Assembly (NCBI GenBank): GCA_934095965.1
Contig: CAKOKR010000001.1
Location: forward strand, 1 to 64,000
Direction of reading: 5' to 3'
Origin: an uncultured Bacilli bacterium
GTDB lineage: Bacteria > Bacillota_I > Bacilli_A > RF39 > UBA660
Length of the DNA: 64,000 bases
The translations under genes and the position numbers were made by a program. Positions 48,132 to 56,708 of this stretch are shown piece by piece; the stretch's first letter is position 1, and the number at the start of each line of letters is the position of its first letter. The notes under the pieces are model-generated. The model ran no database searches, had not been told where the DNA came from, and was given only the letters and a program-made list of their open reading frames with translations.

Positions 48132-49589
48132 TTAAGCATTTCTATCTTCATAGATACCTGTATATTCCCAACCAGCTAATGAAGTTTCTTTGCTCCATGT
48201 ATATATAGGAGTTCTATGTATCCATTTAACTTCCACTTTTTTATCTGATTTAGTGTATCCAGGATATTTACTAGCATTTGCTTCAGTATCTCTTACACAT
48301 GTATTCTTATCAGTATAAGTTACATTGAATTTTAATGGAACAAAGTAAACAGAACCTTTTTCACTTGAATATGGAACAACACCATTACCATTATAGAAAT
48401 TAATAGTAACTCTAGTTCTATAAGTACCACCAGAAAGGTAAGCATCTTGAACTATGAACCCAAAATTATTTCTAGTTAATGCTGAAGCTCTAAATACTGT
48501 AGCATTTTTAGGAACAATATCCCATTTAAAGTCATTACCAGTTTGATATACATTATATTTATTATCAAGGTATGCTTGGTAATCAGTTAAATTATTGCTG
48601 AAGTACGAAATACTGTTTCTTACGATAGACAAATCATTAACGTTATCAGGAATATTTAACATTTGTAATTCGTAATTGTATGAAGTACTCTTTGATGAAG
48701 AACCAACCCAACTAGTTGAGTAAATAGTTTTAGTATCTACTTTACAATAGTTATAAGTAACTGTTTCAGTAGATTTGTTTTCAGCATCTTTTTCATAAGA
48801 ATATCCATCTGACCATTCACTCCATTTTCTATACTTATAATATCTTACTTTAGATGGAGTAGGTGTTGGATCTGGTGTTGGTGTAGGTTTAGTATCACTT
48901 CCACAATCGAAACAACAACTTCCACAACTTACATTAACAGTTACAGTAGTTTTAACAGTTACAGTAGTTGTACTCTTTGTAGTAGTACTAGAACTAGAAC
49001 TATTAGATGAACTAGTACTTGTTGAACTAGAACCAGTATTTCCTTTAGTAGTAGTCTTGTTATTATCTACTTTACCATTATTATTTGTTGTAGTATCAAT
49101 TACAACATCTGAGTTAGTTGCATTGTCTTTACAAGTATCACTACTTGAGCATGTATCAGCACTTTCAATAGTAGTAACTATAAAGTCTGATTGTTTTCCA
49201 CAAGTTAAACTAACCTTTAAAGCATAATTACCATCAGCAGTTTTAGTAGCTTGAACATAACTTGAATTAGTATCACAAACTTTACCATCGTTAGTAAAAT
49301 CAATTAATAACTTTTGGTTAATCATTTGAGCTAAAGTAAGCTTTTCAGTACCTCCAACTTTTTCAGGTAATTTAGATTTAGTGAAATATTCAAATGCAGC
49401 AGTTTTCATAGTGCCGATATTTGTAATATAATCACTATTTGAGCTAGCTAATGTATTATTACTTGAACTTTTACCAGTAACTTTAGTAAAAATCAATCCA
49501 GCAAGGAATACAATAACTGCAAGAATCACTAATTTAATAAGAAGTGATCCCCAATTTAAACTTAAATTTTTATTTCCTTCTTCGTACAT
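48132..49589 (-). CDS. Membrane-anchored Ser/Thr-rich surface protein
   Basis: 485 residues, family not recognised. One N-terminal membrane helix (GSLLIKLVILAVIVFLAGLIF) with a short cytoplasmic start, so the rest faces outward. A first domain has two Cys pairs (DGKVCD, LTCGKQ) and a helix (TMKTAAFEYFTKSKLPEKV) as in pseudopilins. A Ser/Thr/Asn linker (about 165-215) follows, then VSCGSCCFDCG, a PTPTPDPTPTP stalk and a C-terminal domain with repeated Trp-Ser motifs (KWSEWSDGYSYEKDAE; TPIYTWSKETSLAGWEY). GAAGGGGGT precedes the ATG. It is transcribed away from the Tad-like locus and may be one of its partners or cargo. Confidence 0.65.
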   Translation of the reverse strand: MYEEGNKNLSLNWGSLLIKLVILAVIVFLAGLIFTKVTGKSSSNNTLASSNSDYITNIGTMKTAAFEYFTKSKLPEKVGGTEKLTLAQMINQKLLIDFTNDGKVCDTNSSYVQATKTADGNYALKVSLTCGKQSDFIVTTIESADTCSSSDTCKDNATNSDVVIDTTTNNNGKVDNNKTTTKGNTGSSSTSTSSSNSSSSSTTTKSTTTVTVKTTVTVNVSCGSCCFDCGSDTKPTPTPDPTPTPSKVRYYKYRKWSEWSDGYSYEKDAENKSTETVTYNYCKVDTKTIYSTSWVGSSSKSTSYNYELQMLNIPDNVNDLSIVRNSISYFSNNLTDYQAYLDNKYNVYQTGNDFKWDIVPKNATVFRASALTRNNFGFIVQDAYLSGGTYRTRVTINFYNGNGVVPYSSEKGSVYFVPLKFNVTYTDKNTCVRDTEANASKYPGYTKSDKKVEVKWIHRTPIYTWSKETSLAGWEYTGIYEDRNA

Positions 49590-49638
49590 AATTCGTACCC
49601 CCTTCGTAATGGAAAAATTATCCCTTTAAGTGCCTCAT

Positions 49639-49667
49639 ATTCTACCACAAATATATGATTTTGTCAA
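49639..49667 (-). promoter_or_regulatory. Promoter of the Ser/Thr-rich surface protein gene
   Basis: On the minus strand TTGACA, 17 bases, TAGAAT. Confidence 0.7.
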
Positions 49668-49743
49668 ATATAATATTGCACATTTACGTAAAGGACAAAA
49701 ATTGGAAACAATAATTAAATTTTTAAAAAATACAAAAGAATAT

Positions 49744-49772
49744 TTGACACAAATGCATGTTTGTGATATAGT
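49744..49772 (+). promoter_or_regulatory. uvrA promoter with dyad in the spacer
   Basis: TTGACA (49744-49749), 17 bases, TATAGT (49767-49772). The spacer starts with a dyad CACAAA-TGCATG-TTTGTG (49748-49765), a fitting place for an SOS-type repressor, although it is not the Bacillus LexA box. Confidence 0.6.
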
Positions 49773-49825
49773 ATTCGTGTATCGAAAAAAGATTTTGTGT
49801 CAAAATAAAAAAAGAGGTGTTAGAA

Positions 49826-52636
49826 ATGGCAAATACAGATAAAATAATAATTAAAGGTGCAAGAGAAAATAACCTTAAAAATGTTGATATTGAAATACCT
49901 AAAAATAAGCTAGTTGTTATGACTGGTGTTTCAGGTAGTGGAAAAAGTAGTTTAGCATTTGATACAATTTATGCAGAAGGACAAAGAAGATATGTTGAAA
50001 GCTTGTCAGCCTATGCAAGACAATTTATTGGTGTAAATGATAAACCTGATGTTGATTCAATCGAAGGATTAAGTCCATCAATATCTATAGATCAAAAATC
50101 AACTAATAAAAATCCTCGTTCAACAGTTGGGACAATAACAGAAATATATGATTATTTGAGACTACTATTTGCAAGAATAGGTCATCCTTATTGTCCAAAT
50201 CATCATATACCTATAAAATCACAAAGTATAGAAGAAATGACTAACAAAGTTATGGAATATAAGGGCAAAAATGTAACAATTTTGGCTCCGGTTGTGCATG
50301 GAGAAAAAGGAACTCATAAAGATTTATTTGATGAACTAAGAAAAGAAGGATATTCTAAGGTTAGAGTAAATGGAAAAAATATGAGTCTAAATGAAGAAAT
50401 AACTTTAGAAAAAAATATTAAAGATAATATAGATATAATAATGGACAAAATAACCGTTGATGATGAAGAATATGGAAGAATATTTGAAGCAATCGAAGCA
50501 AGTACCAAAAAAGCAGATGGTAAAGTTGTTTTACTTGTAGATGATGAAGAAATTTTTATGAGTGAAAAGTATGCATGTAAGATATGTAATTATTCAATAC
50601 CTGAACTAGAACCAAGACTATTTTCATTTAACGCACCATATGGAGCATGTGAAGAATGTAAAGGGTTAGGTACAAAACTACATATAAGTAAAGAATTATT
50701 AATACCAAACCCAGATAAATCAATTATTGAAGGAGCAATAACTGCTTTAAGCATGGATTCAAATACATATTTTACTCAAATTGAAGCTGTTTGCAATAGA
50801 TATGGCATTAACATGTATGAACCAGTAAAAAATATACCAGAAGAAAAATTTAACTACATATTATATGGAACAAATGAAATATTAGAATACAATTACGTAT
50901 CTAAAAATGGAAGTACAAGACATACATCAGGTCCATATGAAGGAGTAATACCTGCCTTAGAAAGACGATATGTTGAAACTAAAAGTGGATGGATAAGAGA
51001 TTGGTTGCAAGGATACATGGTAGAAACAGAATGTCCTGTATGTAAAGGTAAAAGATTACAAAAATCAGTATTATCTATATATATTAATGATAAGAATATT
51101 TTTGATATGACCGATATGTCAATCGGAGATTTATTAGACTTTGTTAAAAAAATTAACTTAACAAATGAAGAAAAAGAAATAAGTAGTTTAATACTAAAAG
51201 AAATTATATCAAGATTAGAGTTTTTAAATAATGTTGGTTTATCATATTTAACTTTAACTCGTAGTGCTGGAACACTATCAGGTGGAGAAGCCCAACGTAT
51301 AAGGTTAGCAACTCAAATTGGATCTAAATTATCCGGAGTATTATATGTTTTAGATGAACCAAGTATTGGACTTCACCAAAAAGATAATGAAAGACTTATT
51401 AATTCTTTAAAAGAAATGCGTGATTTAGGAAACTCACTAATAGTAGTAGAACATGATACTGATACAATGCTTGCAGCAGACTTTCTAGTTGATGTTGGTC
51501 CAGGTGCTGGTGAATACGGTGGACAAATAATGGCTGCAGGAACACCTGAAGAAGTAATGAAAAATCCAAATAGTTTAACTGGAAAATATTTAAGTGGAGA
51601 ACTTCAAATTGAAGTACCAAAAGTAAGAAGAAAAGGAAATGGTAAAAAAATCAGCATCAAAGGTGCTAAAGAAAATAATTTAAAAAATGTAAATGTTGAT
51701 ATACCATTAAATAAATTAGTAGTTGTAACAGGTGTATCAGGTTCAGGTAAATCTTCTCTTATAAATGAGGTATTATATAAAAAAATAGCTAATGAATTAT
51801 ATCGAAGCAAAGTAGTACCAGGTAAATGCAAGGAAATTATAGGTCTTGAAAATATTGATAAAGTTATTCAAATAACTCAAGATGCAATTGGTAGAACTCC
51901 AAGAAGTAATCCCGCAACATATGTCGGAGTATTTGATGATATTCGTGATTTATTTGCAGAAACTAAAGAAGCAAAGATGCGTGGTTATGACAAAGGTCGT
52001 TTTTCATTCAATGTTAAAGGTGGAAGATGTGAAAATTGTTGGGGTGATGGAGTTAAGAAAATTGAAATGCATTTCTTAGCAGATGTATATGTTCCATGTG
52101 ATGTATGTAAAGGAAGAAGATACAATAGAGAAACTCTAGAAATAAAATATAAAGGCAAAAACATTAGTGAAGTCTTAGATATGAGAGTTAGTGAAGCTTT
52201 AGAATTTTTTCAAAATGTACCTAAGATATATAATAAATTAAAGGTTATGATGGATGTAGGTCTTTCATACATTAAATTAGGTCAATCAGCACCGACATTA
52301 TCAGGTGGAGAAGCTGGACGTGTAAAACTTGCAAAAGAATTACAAAAGAAAGCAACAGGTAAATCATTATTTATATTAGATGAACCAACAACGGGTCTTC
52401 ATTCAGATGATATTAAAAAATTATTAGTAATACTAAATCGTATTGTTGATAATGGTGATACTGTTATCGTTATTGAACACAATCTAGATGTTATAAAGGT
52501 AGCAGATTATATAATTGACTTAGGTCCAGATGGAGGAAAAAATGGTGGAAAAGTAATTGCTTTAGGTACACCTGAAGAAGTTGCAAAAAATAAAAAATCT
52601 TATACTGGAGAATTCTTGGCAAAAATACTAAAATAA
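49826..52636 (+). CDS. uvrA: Excinuclease ABC subunit A (UvrA)
   Basis: 936 residues, the normal length. Two ABC ATPase halves: Walker A GVSGSGKSSLAFDT and GVSGSGKSSLIN; signatures LSGGEAQRIRLATQIG and LSGGEAGRVKLAKELQ; Walker B VLYVLDEPSIGLH and LFILDEPTTGLH. Zinc modules CKICNYSIPE with CEECKG, and CENCWGDG with CDVCKGRRY. It recognises bulky DNA lesions for nucleotide excision repair. uvrB is not adjacent. The start follows AAAGAGGTG. Confidence 0.97.
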   Translation: MANTDKIIIKGARENNLKNVDIEIPKNKLVVMTGVSGSGKSSLAFDTIYAEGQRRYVESLSAYARQFIGVNDKPDVDSIEGLSPSISIDQKSTNKNPRSTVGTITEIYDYLRLLFARIGHPYCPNHHIPIKSQSIEEMTNKVMEYKGKNVTILAPVVHGEKGTHKDLFDELRKEGYSKVRVNGKNMSLNEEITLEKNIKDNIDIIMDKITVDDEEYGRIFEAIEASTKKADGKVVLLVDDEEIFMSEKYACKICNYSIPELEPRLFSFNAPYGACEECKGLGTKLHISKELLIPNPDKSIIEGAITALSMDSNTYFTQIEAVCNRYGINMYEPVKNIPEEKFNYILYGTNEILEYNYVSKNGSTRHTSGPYEGVIPALERRYVETKSGWIRDWLQGYMVETECPVCKGKRLQKSVLSIYINDKNIFDMTDMSIGDLLDFVKKINLTNEEKEISSLILKEIISRLEFLNNVGLSYLTLTRSAGTLSGGEAQRIRLATQIGSKLSGVLYVLDEPSIGLHQKDNERLINSLKEMRDLGNSLIVVEHDTDTMLAADFLVDVGPGAGEYGGQIMAAGTPEEVMKNPNSLTGKYLSGELQIEVPKVRRKGNGKKISIKGAKENNLKNVNVDIPLNKLVVVTGVSGSGKSSLINEVLYKKIANELYRSKVVPGKCKEIIGLENIDKVIQITQDAIGRTPRSNPATYVGVFDDIRDLFAETKEAKMRGYDKGRFSFNVKGGRCENCWGDGVKKIEMHFLADVYVPCDVCKGRRYNRETLEIKYKGKNISEVLDMRVSEALEFFQNVPKIYNKLKVMMDVGLSYIKLGQSAPTLSGGEAGRVKLAKELQKKATGKSLFILDEPTTGLHSDDIKKLLVILNRIVDNGDTVIVIEHNLDVIKVADYIIDLGPDGGKNGGKVIALGTPEEVAKNKKSYTGEFLAKILK

Positions 52637-52663
52637 TGTTATAATATTTGTGGAGAGTGAAAC

Positions 52664-53473
52664 ATGAATAGATATATTTTTACAATAGGTAATTTTAAAG
52701 TTGAGTGGTACTCAGTACTTATCATTATCGGGGTTATGATTGGTTTAACAATGGTTATGAAAGAAGCAAAAAGGTATAAATATCCAACAGAATTTGTTTT
52801 TAACATGTGTTTCTGGGCAATAATTGCAGGAATCATCGGAGCAAGAATATATTACGTATTATTTAATTTAAATTTATATGATAATTTCTGGGATGTATTT
52901 AAAATCTGGGAAGGTGGTCTTGCAATTCATGGTGGATTAATTGCTGGATTAATTGTAATAATTTTATATTGTAAAAAATATAATGCTAGAGCCATAAGAT
53001 TTATAGATTTTTTAGTTCCAGCATTATTACTTGCTCAAGCAATAGGTAGATGGGGTAATTTCTTTAATAGTGAAGCACATGGAGCAGCGACTACTCTTGA
53101 ACATTTACAAAGTTTACATATTCCAGATTTTATCATTCAAGGAATGAATATCGGAGGAATATATTATACACCGACATTCCTATATGAATCTCTATGGTGC
53201 ATACTTGGATTTATAATTATCTTAATAGCACGTCGTTTGAAATATACTAAAGTCGGTCAACCATTTGCATTATATTTAATGTGGTATGGACTAGGTAGGT
53301 TCATAATTGAAAGTATGAGAACAGATTCATTAATGCTTGGAGGATTTAAAATAGCTCAAATAATTTCTGTATTAATGATAGTAGTTGGGTTAATAATAAT
53401 AATGATAACTGGAAGAAAAGGAAAATTTGAAGATTTATATAATCAAGATGAAAATGAAGTAATAAGATTTTAA
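52664..53473 (+). CDS. lgt: Prolipoprotein diacylglyceryl transferase Lgt
   Basis: 269 residues, several membrane helices. Signature IWEGGLAIHGGLIAGLIVI with the catalytic-site His, AIGRWGNFFNSEAHG, and PTFLYESLWCILGF, YGLGRFIIESMRTDSLMLG. It attaches diacylglycerol to the lipobox Cys of prelipoproteins. Promoter TTGGCA-18-TATAAT at 52616-52645, inside the uvrA end. Confidence 0.95.
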   Translation: MNRYIFTIGNFKVEWYSVLIIIGVMIGLTMVMKEAKRYKYPTEFVFNMCFWAIIAGIIGARIYYVLFNLNLYDNFWDVFKIWEGGLAIHGGLIAGLIVIILYCKKYNARAIRFIDFLVPALLLAQAIGRWGNFFNSEAHGAATTLEHLQSLHIPDFIIQGMNIGGIYYTPTFLYESLWCILGFIIILIARRLKYTKVGQPFALYLMWYGLGRFIIESMRTDSLMLGGFKIAQIISVLMIVVGLIIIMITGRKGKFEDLYNQDENEVIRF

Positions 53474-53485
53474 TGGGGTGATGTT

Positions 53486-54367
53486 ATGTATGACATTATA
53501 ATAATAGGAATGGGTATTAGTGGAATTACTGCGGGTATCTATGCAAAAAGAAGTAACAAAAAAGTACTTTTAATTGATAAAGGTATGGTTGGTGGTTTAC
53601 TAAATAATATAGATAAGGTTAGTAATTATCCAGGGTTAATAAATATTGAAGGACCAGAATTTGCAGCAATACTTGAAAGTCAAATCAAAGAGTTAAATAT
53701 TCCATACACATTTGAAGAAGTTAAATCACTTGATTTAGATAGCAAAGTAAAAAAAGTAATAACAGATAAAAATACTTATGAAACAAAGAAAGTTATTTTG
53801 GCAATGGGAAGAAAACCTAAATTTCTGGGTCTTAAGGAAGAACAAGGTTTACTTGGTAAGGGTTTATCAACATGTGCAATGTGTGATGCATTCTTTTATA
53901 AAGATAAAGATATAGCAGTTGTTGGTACTGGTAATAGTGCTCTTGAAGAAGCTTTATATTTGTCAAATATTGTAAATCACATATATTTAATAAACAGAAG
54001 AGATGGTTTTCGAGGTGAAGCTTCATTAGTAGAACAAGTTAAAAATAACAGTAAAATAGAAATAATTTATAACAGTAATATAAAGAAAATAAATACTGAA
54101 GAAGAAAAAATTTCATCAATTATATTAGATAGTGGAAAATCTATTAATGTATCCGGAGTATTTATTTATGTAGGATATAGACCTGCAACAGAATTTATAG
54201 AAAGCAATATTCTAGATAATGAAGGATATGTTATAGTAAATGAAAAATTAGAAACTAAAATAAAAGGTGTGTATGCAATCGGTGATATTATTAAAAAAGA
54301 TACATATCAACTTATAACCGCAGCAAGCGATGGAGCCAGAGTTATTACAAATATGAAACAGGATTAA
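53486..54367 (+). CDS. Thioredoxin reductase-like flavoprotein
   Basis: 293 residues. FAD site IIIGMGISGITAGIYAKRSNKKVLLIDKGMVGG, redox pair CAMCD (normally CATC), NAD(P) site VVGTGNSALEEALYLSNIVNHIYLINRRDGFR and C-terminal FAD motif VYAIGDIIKKDTYQLITAASDGARVI. Very likely reduces thioredoxin or a related thiol carrier with NADPH. It follows lgt by 12 bases with GGGGTGATGTT as ribosome binding site. Confidence 0.88.
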   Translation: MYDIIIIGMGISGITAGIYAKRSNKKVLLIDKGMVGGLLNNIDKVSNYPGLINIEGPEFAAILESQIKELNIPYTFEEVKSLDLDSKVKKVITDKNTYETKKVILAMGRKPKFLGLKEEQGLLGKGLSTCAMCDAFFYKDKDIAVVGTGNSALEEALYLSNIVNHIYLINRRDGFRGEASLVEQVKNNSKIEIIYNSNIKKINTEEEKISSIILDSGKSINVSGVFIYVGYRPATEFIESNILDNEGYVIVNEKLETKIKGVYAIGDIIKKDTYQLITAASDGARVITNMKQD

Positions 54368-54420
54368 AATCTTGTTTTTTTAATGCCTATTATGGTAAAA
54401 TATTTATGAGGGAGATTACT

Positions 54421-56040
54421 ATGAAGAAAGAACCGTTTTTAACATTTCTAGGTTTACTAATTATTCTATCACTTTGCTTACTTGGGCTAAAGGTATATGA
54501 AGATTATACAAAAAAAAATATCAAAGTAATCTTACCAGTTCAAGAGTATACACTAAATAGTGATGGTTATGAAAAAGTAAATGAAGTAGTAACTAATGAA
54601 TATATTTATATCTTATATCATAGTGGTAACTCTTATCTTTTAAGAGAGTTAAATACCCAAAATTCAAATGACGAAGAATATAAATATACAACAGATGCCA
54701 GTTGCAAACTTCAAAATGAAGGTGGAATTCCTTATATAGTGTGTAAAAATGAATCAAGTATAAAAACTTATGATATATATTTTAATCTAATAAATGAAGC
54801 AAATACAACAAGTGATTATGATTATGCCTTAAATTATAATATATATCAAAGTAACAATACAGAATATCCTATTGTTATGACATCTTCTTGCAAAGAGACT
54901 TGCTTACTTGTTAGAAAAAATGAAATATTAAATAAAATAAGTTTATATGAAGATAGTAATTTAAAAGAAATTAATATAAAGAAATATAGTCAATATGAAA
55001 GTGGAATAATTACTTATACTAATAACAAAATTAAAGTGTATAATATAAAAAATAATGATTATAAAGAATTTTCATCACCGAAGGATGATATTGAAAGCAA
55101 AATAATTATGGTAAGTAATAGTTATAATCTATATATATTAAATGATAAAGAAATAAGTATATATAACCTATATAACAAGAGTAATCTAAAAAACATAGAC
55201 TTATTTAAAGTAAAAGAAAAAGTAAATAACATGCATATGTCTTTGACAAATCTATATCTATTAACAGATAATTACATATATATTTACGATTTATCAAGTA
55301 TAGAAAAAACTGATATTGACACCGCAAGTAGTTATGAAAATATATTAATTAACAATAAAATAAAATATTTAAAGAACAACTATAATGTAACAATTAGTTT
55401 TGATGTAGATAATGGATTACATAGCGATTATGAGATTAGTAAATTAACAAATTATAATGATATAGTAAATGCCTTAAGCTATGTTGAAGATTATTTTTTG
55501 ATGTTTAATAAAGAATTCTTTTCAAGATTCTATGAAATGGATATGAATGGTCTAAAGATTTATTTAGCAAGTGACATAAAGGGAAGCAAAGACGGATATA
55601 ACTTAACTGATGTAGTAGGTTTATCTTATCAAAAGAATAATACATACATTATTGTTGCCAAAGCAAATAATAGCATACTTAAGGTTCTTGCTCATGAAAC
55701 AATGCATACGATAGATAATTATTTAATACTAAATGGTTATACATACGATGCATGGAGTTCCTTAAATAATTATGGTTTTTCATATTCACACAAGTATTAT
55801 ATTAATGAAACATATAATGATACATTAAGTAATTATGAAGATAATAATGATGTATATTTCGTAGATGCATATGGAAGAAGTAGTGAGAAAGAAGATAGAG
55901 CCAGAATATTTGAACAAATATGTCTAGGAAAAGATTTAAGTGAGTATCCAAACCTTTATAATAAGGAAAAATATTTAAAAAATGAAATAACAAATTATTT
56001 TCCAGAGATAAGTTACATAAAAAACTTTCAAAATAATTAA
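54421..56040 (+). CDS. Membrane-anchored protein with HExxH metallopeptidase domain
   Basis: 539 residues. N-terminal membrane helix (FLTFLGLLIILSLCLLGLKVYEDY), then about 350 outward residues with a repeated beta-strand pattern (QYESGIITYTNNKIKVYNIKN; NMHMSLTNLYLLTDNYIYIYDL), like a beta-propeller. The C-terminal 190 residues contain VLAHETMHTIDNYLI (HExxH zinc site) and SSEKEDRARIFEQI, in which the Glu fits the third ligand of gluzincin-type peptidases. Similar domains are annotated as zinc-binding peptidases of unknown target. GGGAG sets the second of two ATGs as start. Confidence 0.7.
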   Translation: MKKEPFLTFLGLLIILSLCLLGLKVYEDYTKKNIKVILPVQEYTLNSDGYEKVNEVVTNEYIYILYHSGNSYLLRELNTQNSNDEEYKYTTDASCKLQNEGGIPYIVCKNESSIKTYDIYFNLINEANTTSDYDYALNYNIYQSNNTEYPIVMTSSCKETCLLVRKNEILNKISLYEDSNLKEINIKKYSQYESGIITYTNNKIKVYNIKNNDYKEFSSPKDDIESKIIMVSNSYNLYILNDKEISIYNLYNKSNLKNIDLFKVKEKVNNMHMSLTNLYLLTDNYIYIYDLSSIEKTDIDTASSYENILINNKIKYLKNNYNVTISFDVDNGLHSDYEISKLTNYNDIVNALSYVEDYFLMFNKEFFSRFYEMDMNGLKIYLASDIKGSKDGYNLTDVVGLSYQKNNTYIIVAKANNSILKVLAHETMHTIDNYLILNGYTYDAWSSLNNYGFSYSHKYYINETYNDTLSNYEDNNDVYFVDAYGRSSEKEDRARIFEQICLGKDLSEYPNLYNKEKYLKNEITNYFPEISYIKNFQNN

Positions 56041-56068
56041 TAAAAGTTAGCAAATTATAAAAATTTAC

Positions 56069-56098
56069 TTGACTTTTAATATATACTTAGTCTATATT
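56069..56098 (+). promoter_or_regulatory. mazEF promoter
   Basis: TTGACT, 18 bases, TATATT; the spacer carries TATA-N7-TATA symmetry that MazE/MazF could bind. Confidence 0.5.
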
Positions 56099-56116
56099 AT
56101 AGGTGGAGGGATATAT

Positions 56117-56359
56117 ATGGGATACAAAGTTCAAAAATGGGGCAATTCCAATGGAATAAGAATACCAAAAGTTTTTTTAGACGCTCTAAATCTTAAATCA
56201 GGAGATTCGGTAAGTATGGTAAGAGAGGAGGACAAAATAATAATCAAAAAGATTGCAAGACCAAGAGTTTCATTAAAACAAAGAATCAAAGATTATGAAG
56301 GTCCTAATGAATGTGATGAATTTACTTGGGACGAAGCAAAGGGGAAAGAGTTATGGTAA
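56117..56359 (+). CDS. mazE: MazE-type antitoxin (AbrB-like fold)
   Basis: 80 residues. KVQKWGNSNGIRIPKVFLDALNLKSGDSVSMVREEDKIIIKKI is the swapped-hairpin DNA-binding domain; the C-terminal tail (KDYEGPNECDEFTWDEAKGKELW) is the flexible part that plugs MazF. GGTGGAGGG precedes the ATG. It overlaps mazF by seven bases, as in typical pairs. Confidence 0.88.
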   Translation: MGYKVQKWGNSNGIRIPKVFLDALNLKSGDSVSMVREEDKIIIKKIARPRVSLKQRIKDYEGPNECDEFTWDEAKGKELW

Positions 56360-56694
56360 ATTATGTACCGCAAGAAAGAGATATAGTATACATTAATTTT
56401 AGTCCAATAAAAGGACACGAGCAAAAGGGAGTTAGACCAGCATTGGTACTTAGCAACAGATTATTTAATCAATTTACAAACATGGTAGTGTTATGTCCAA
56501 TAAGTACAAACAATAAGACATTTCCAACCCATTATCAATTCAAGAGTTTAAAAAAAATAAGTGGTTCAGCATTATGTGAACATTTAAGAAGTGTTGATTT
56601 TAAAGAAAGACACATCGATTTTATTGAAAAATGTAGTAAAGAAGACTACGACGAAGTCATTGAACTAGTTAAATGTTTCTTTGACGGTAATTAA
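56353..56694 (+). CDS. mazF: MazF-type mRNA endoribonuclease toxin
   Basis: 113 residues. QERDIVYINFSPIKGHEQKGVRPALVLSNRLFN, VVLCPISTNNKTFPTHYQF and SALCEHLRSVDFKER match MazF/PemK RNases, with the conserved Arg of GVRPAL and the Ser/Thr of CPIST in the active site. Cuts mRNA at short sites. Set just before gltX, with only 14 bases between. Confidence 0.9.
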   Translation: MVNYVPQERDIVYINFSPIKGHEQKGVRPALVLSNRLFNQFTNMVVLCPISTNNKTFPTHYQFKSLKKISGSALCEHLRSVDFKERHIDFIEKCSKEDYDEVIELVKCFFDGN

Positions 56695-56708
56695 GAGGGA
56701 GAATTAAT

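Noticed and set aside
49630..49842. 70-residue ORF before uvrA
   Set aside because: It spans the uvrA promoter and overlaps the uvrA start, with no ribosome binding site.
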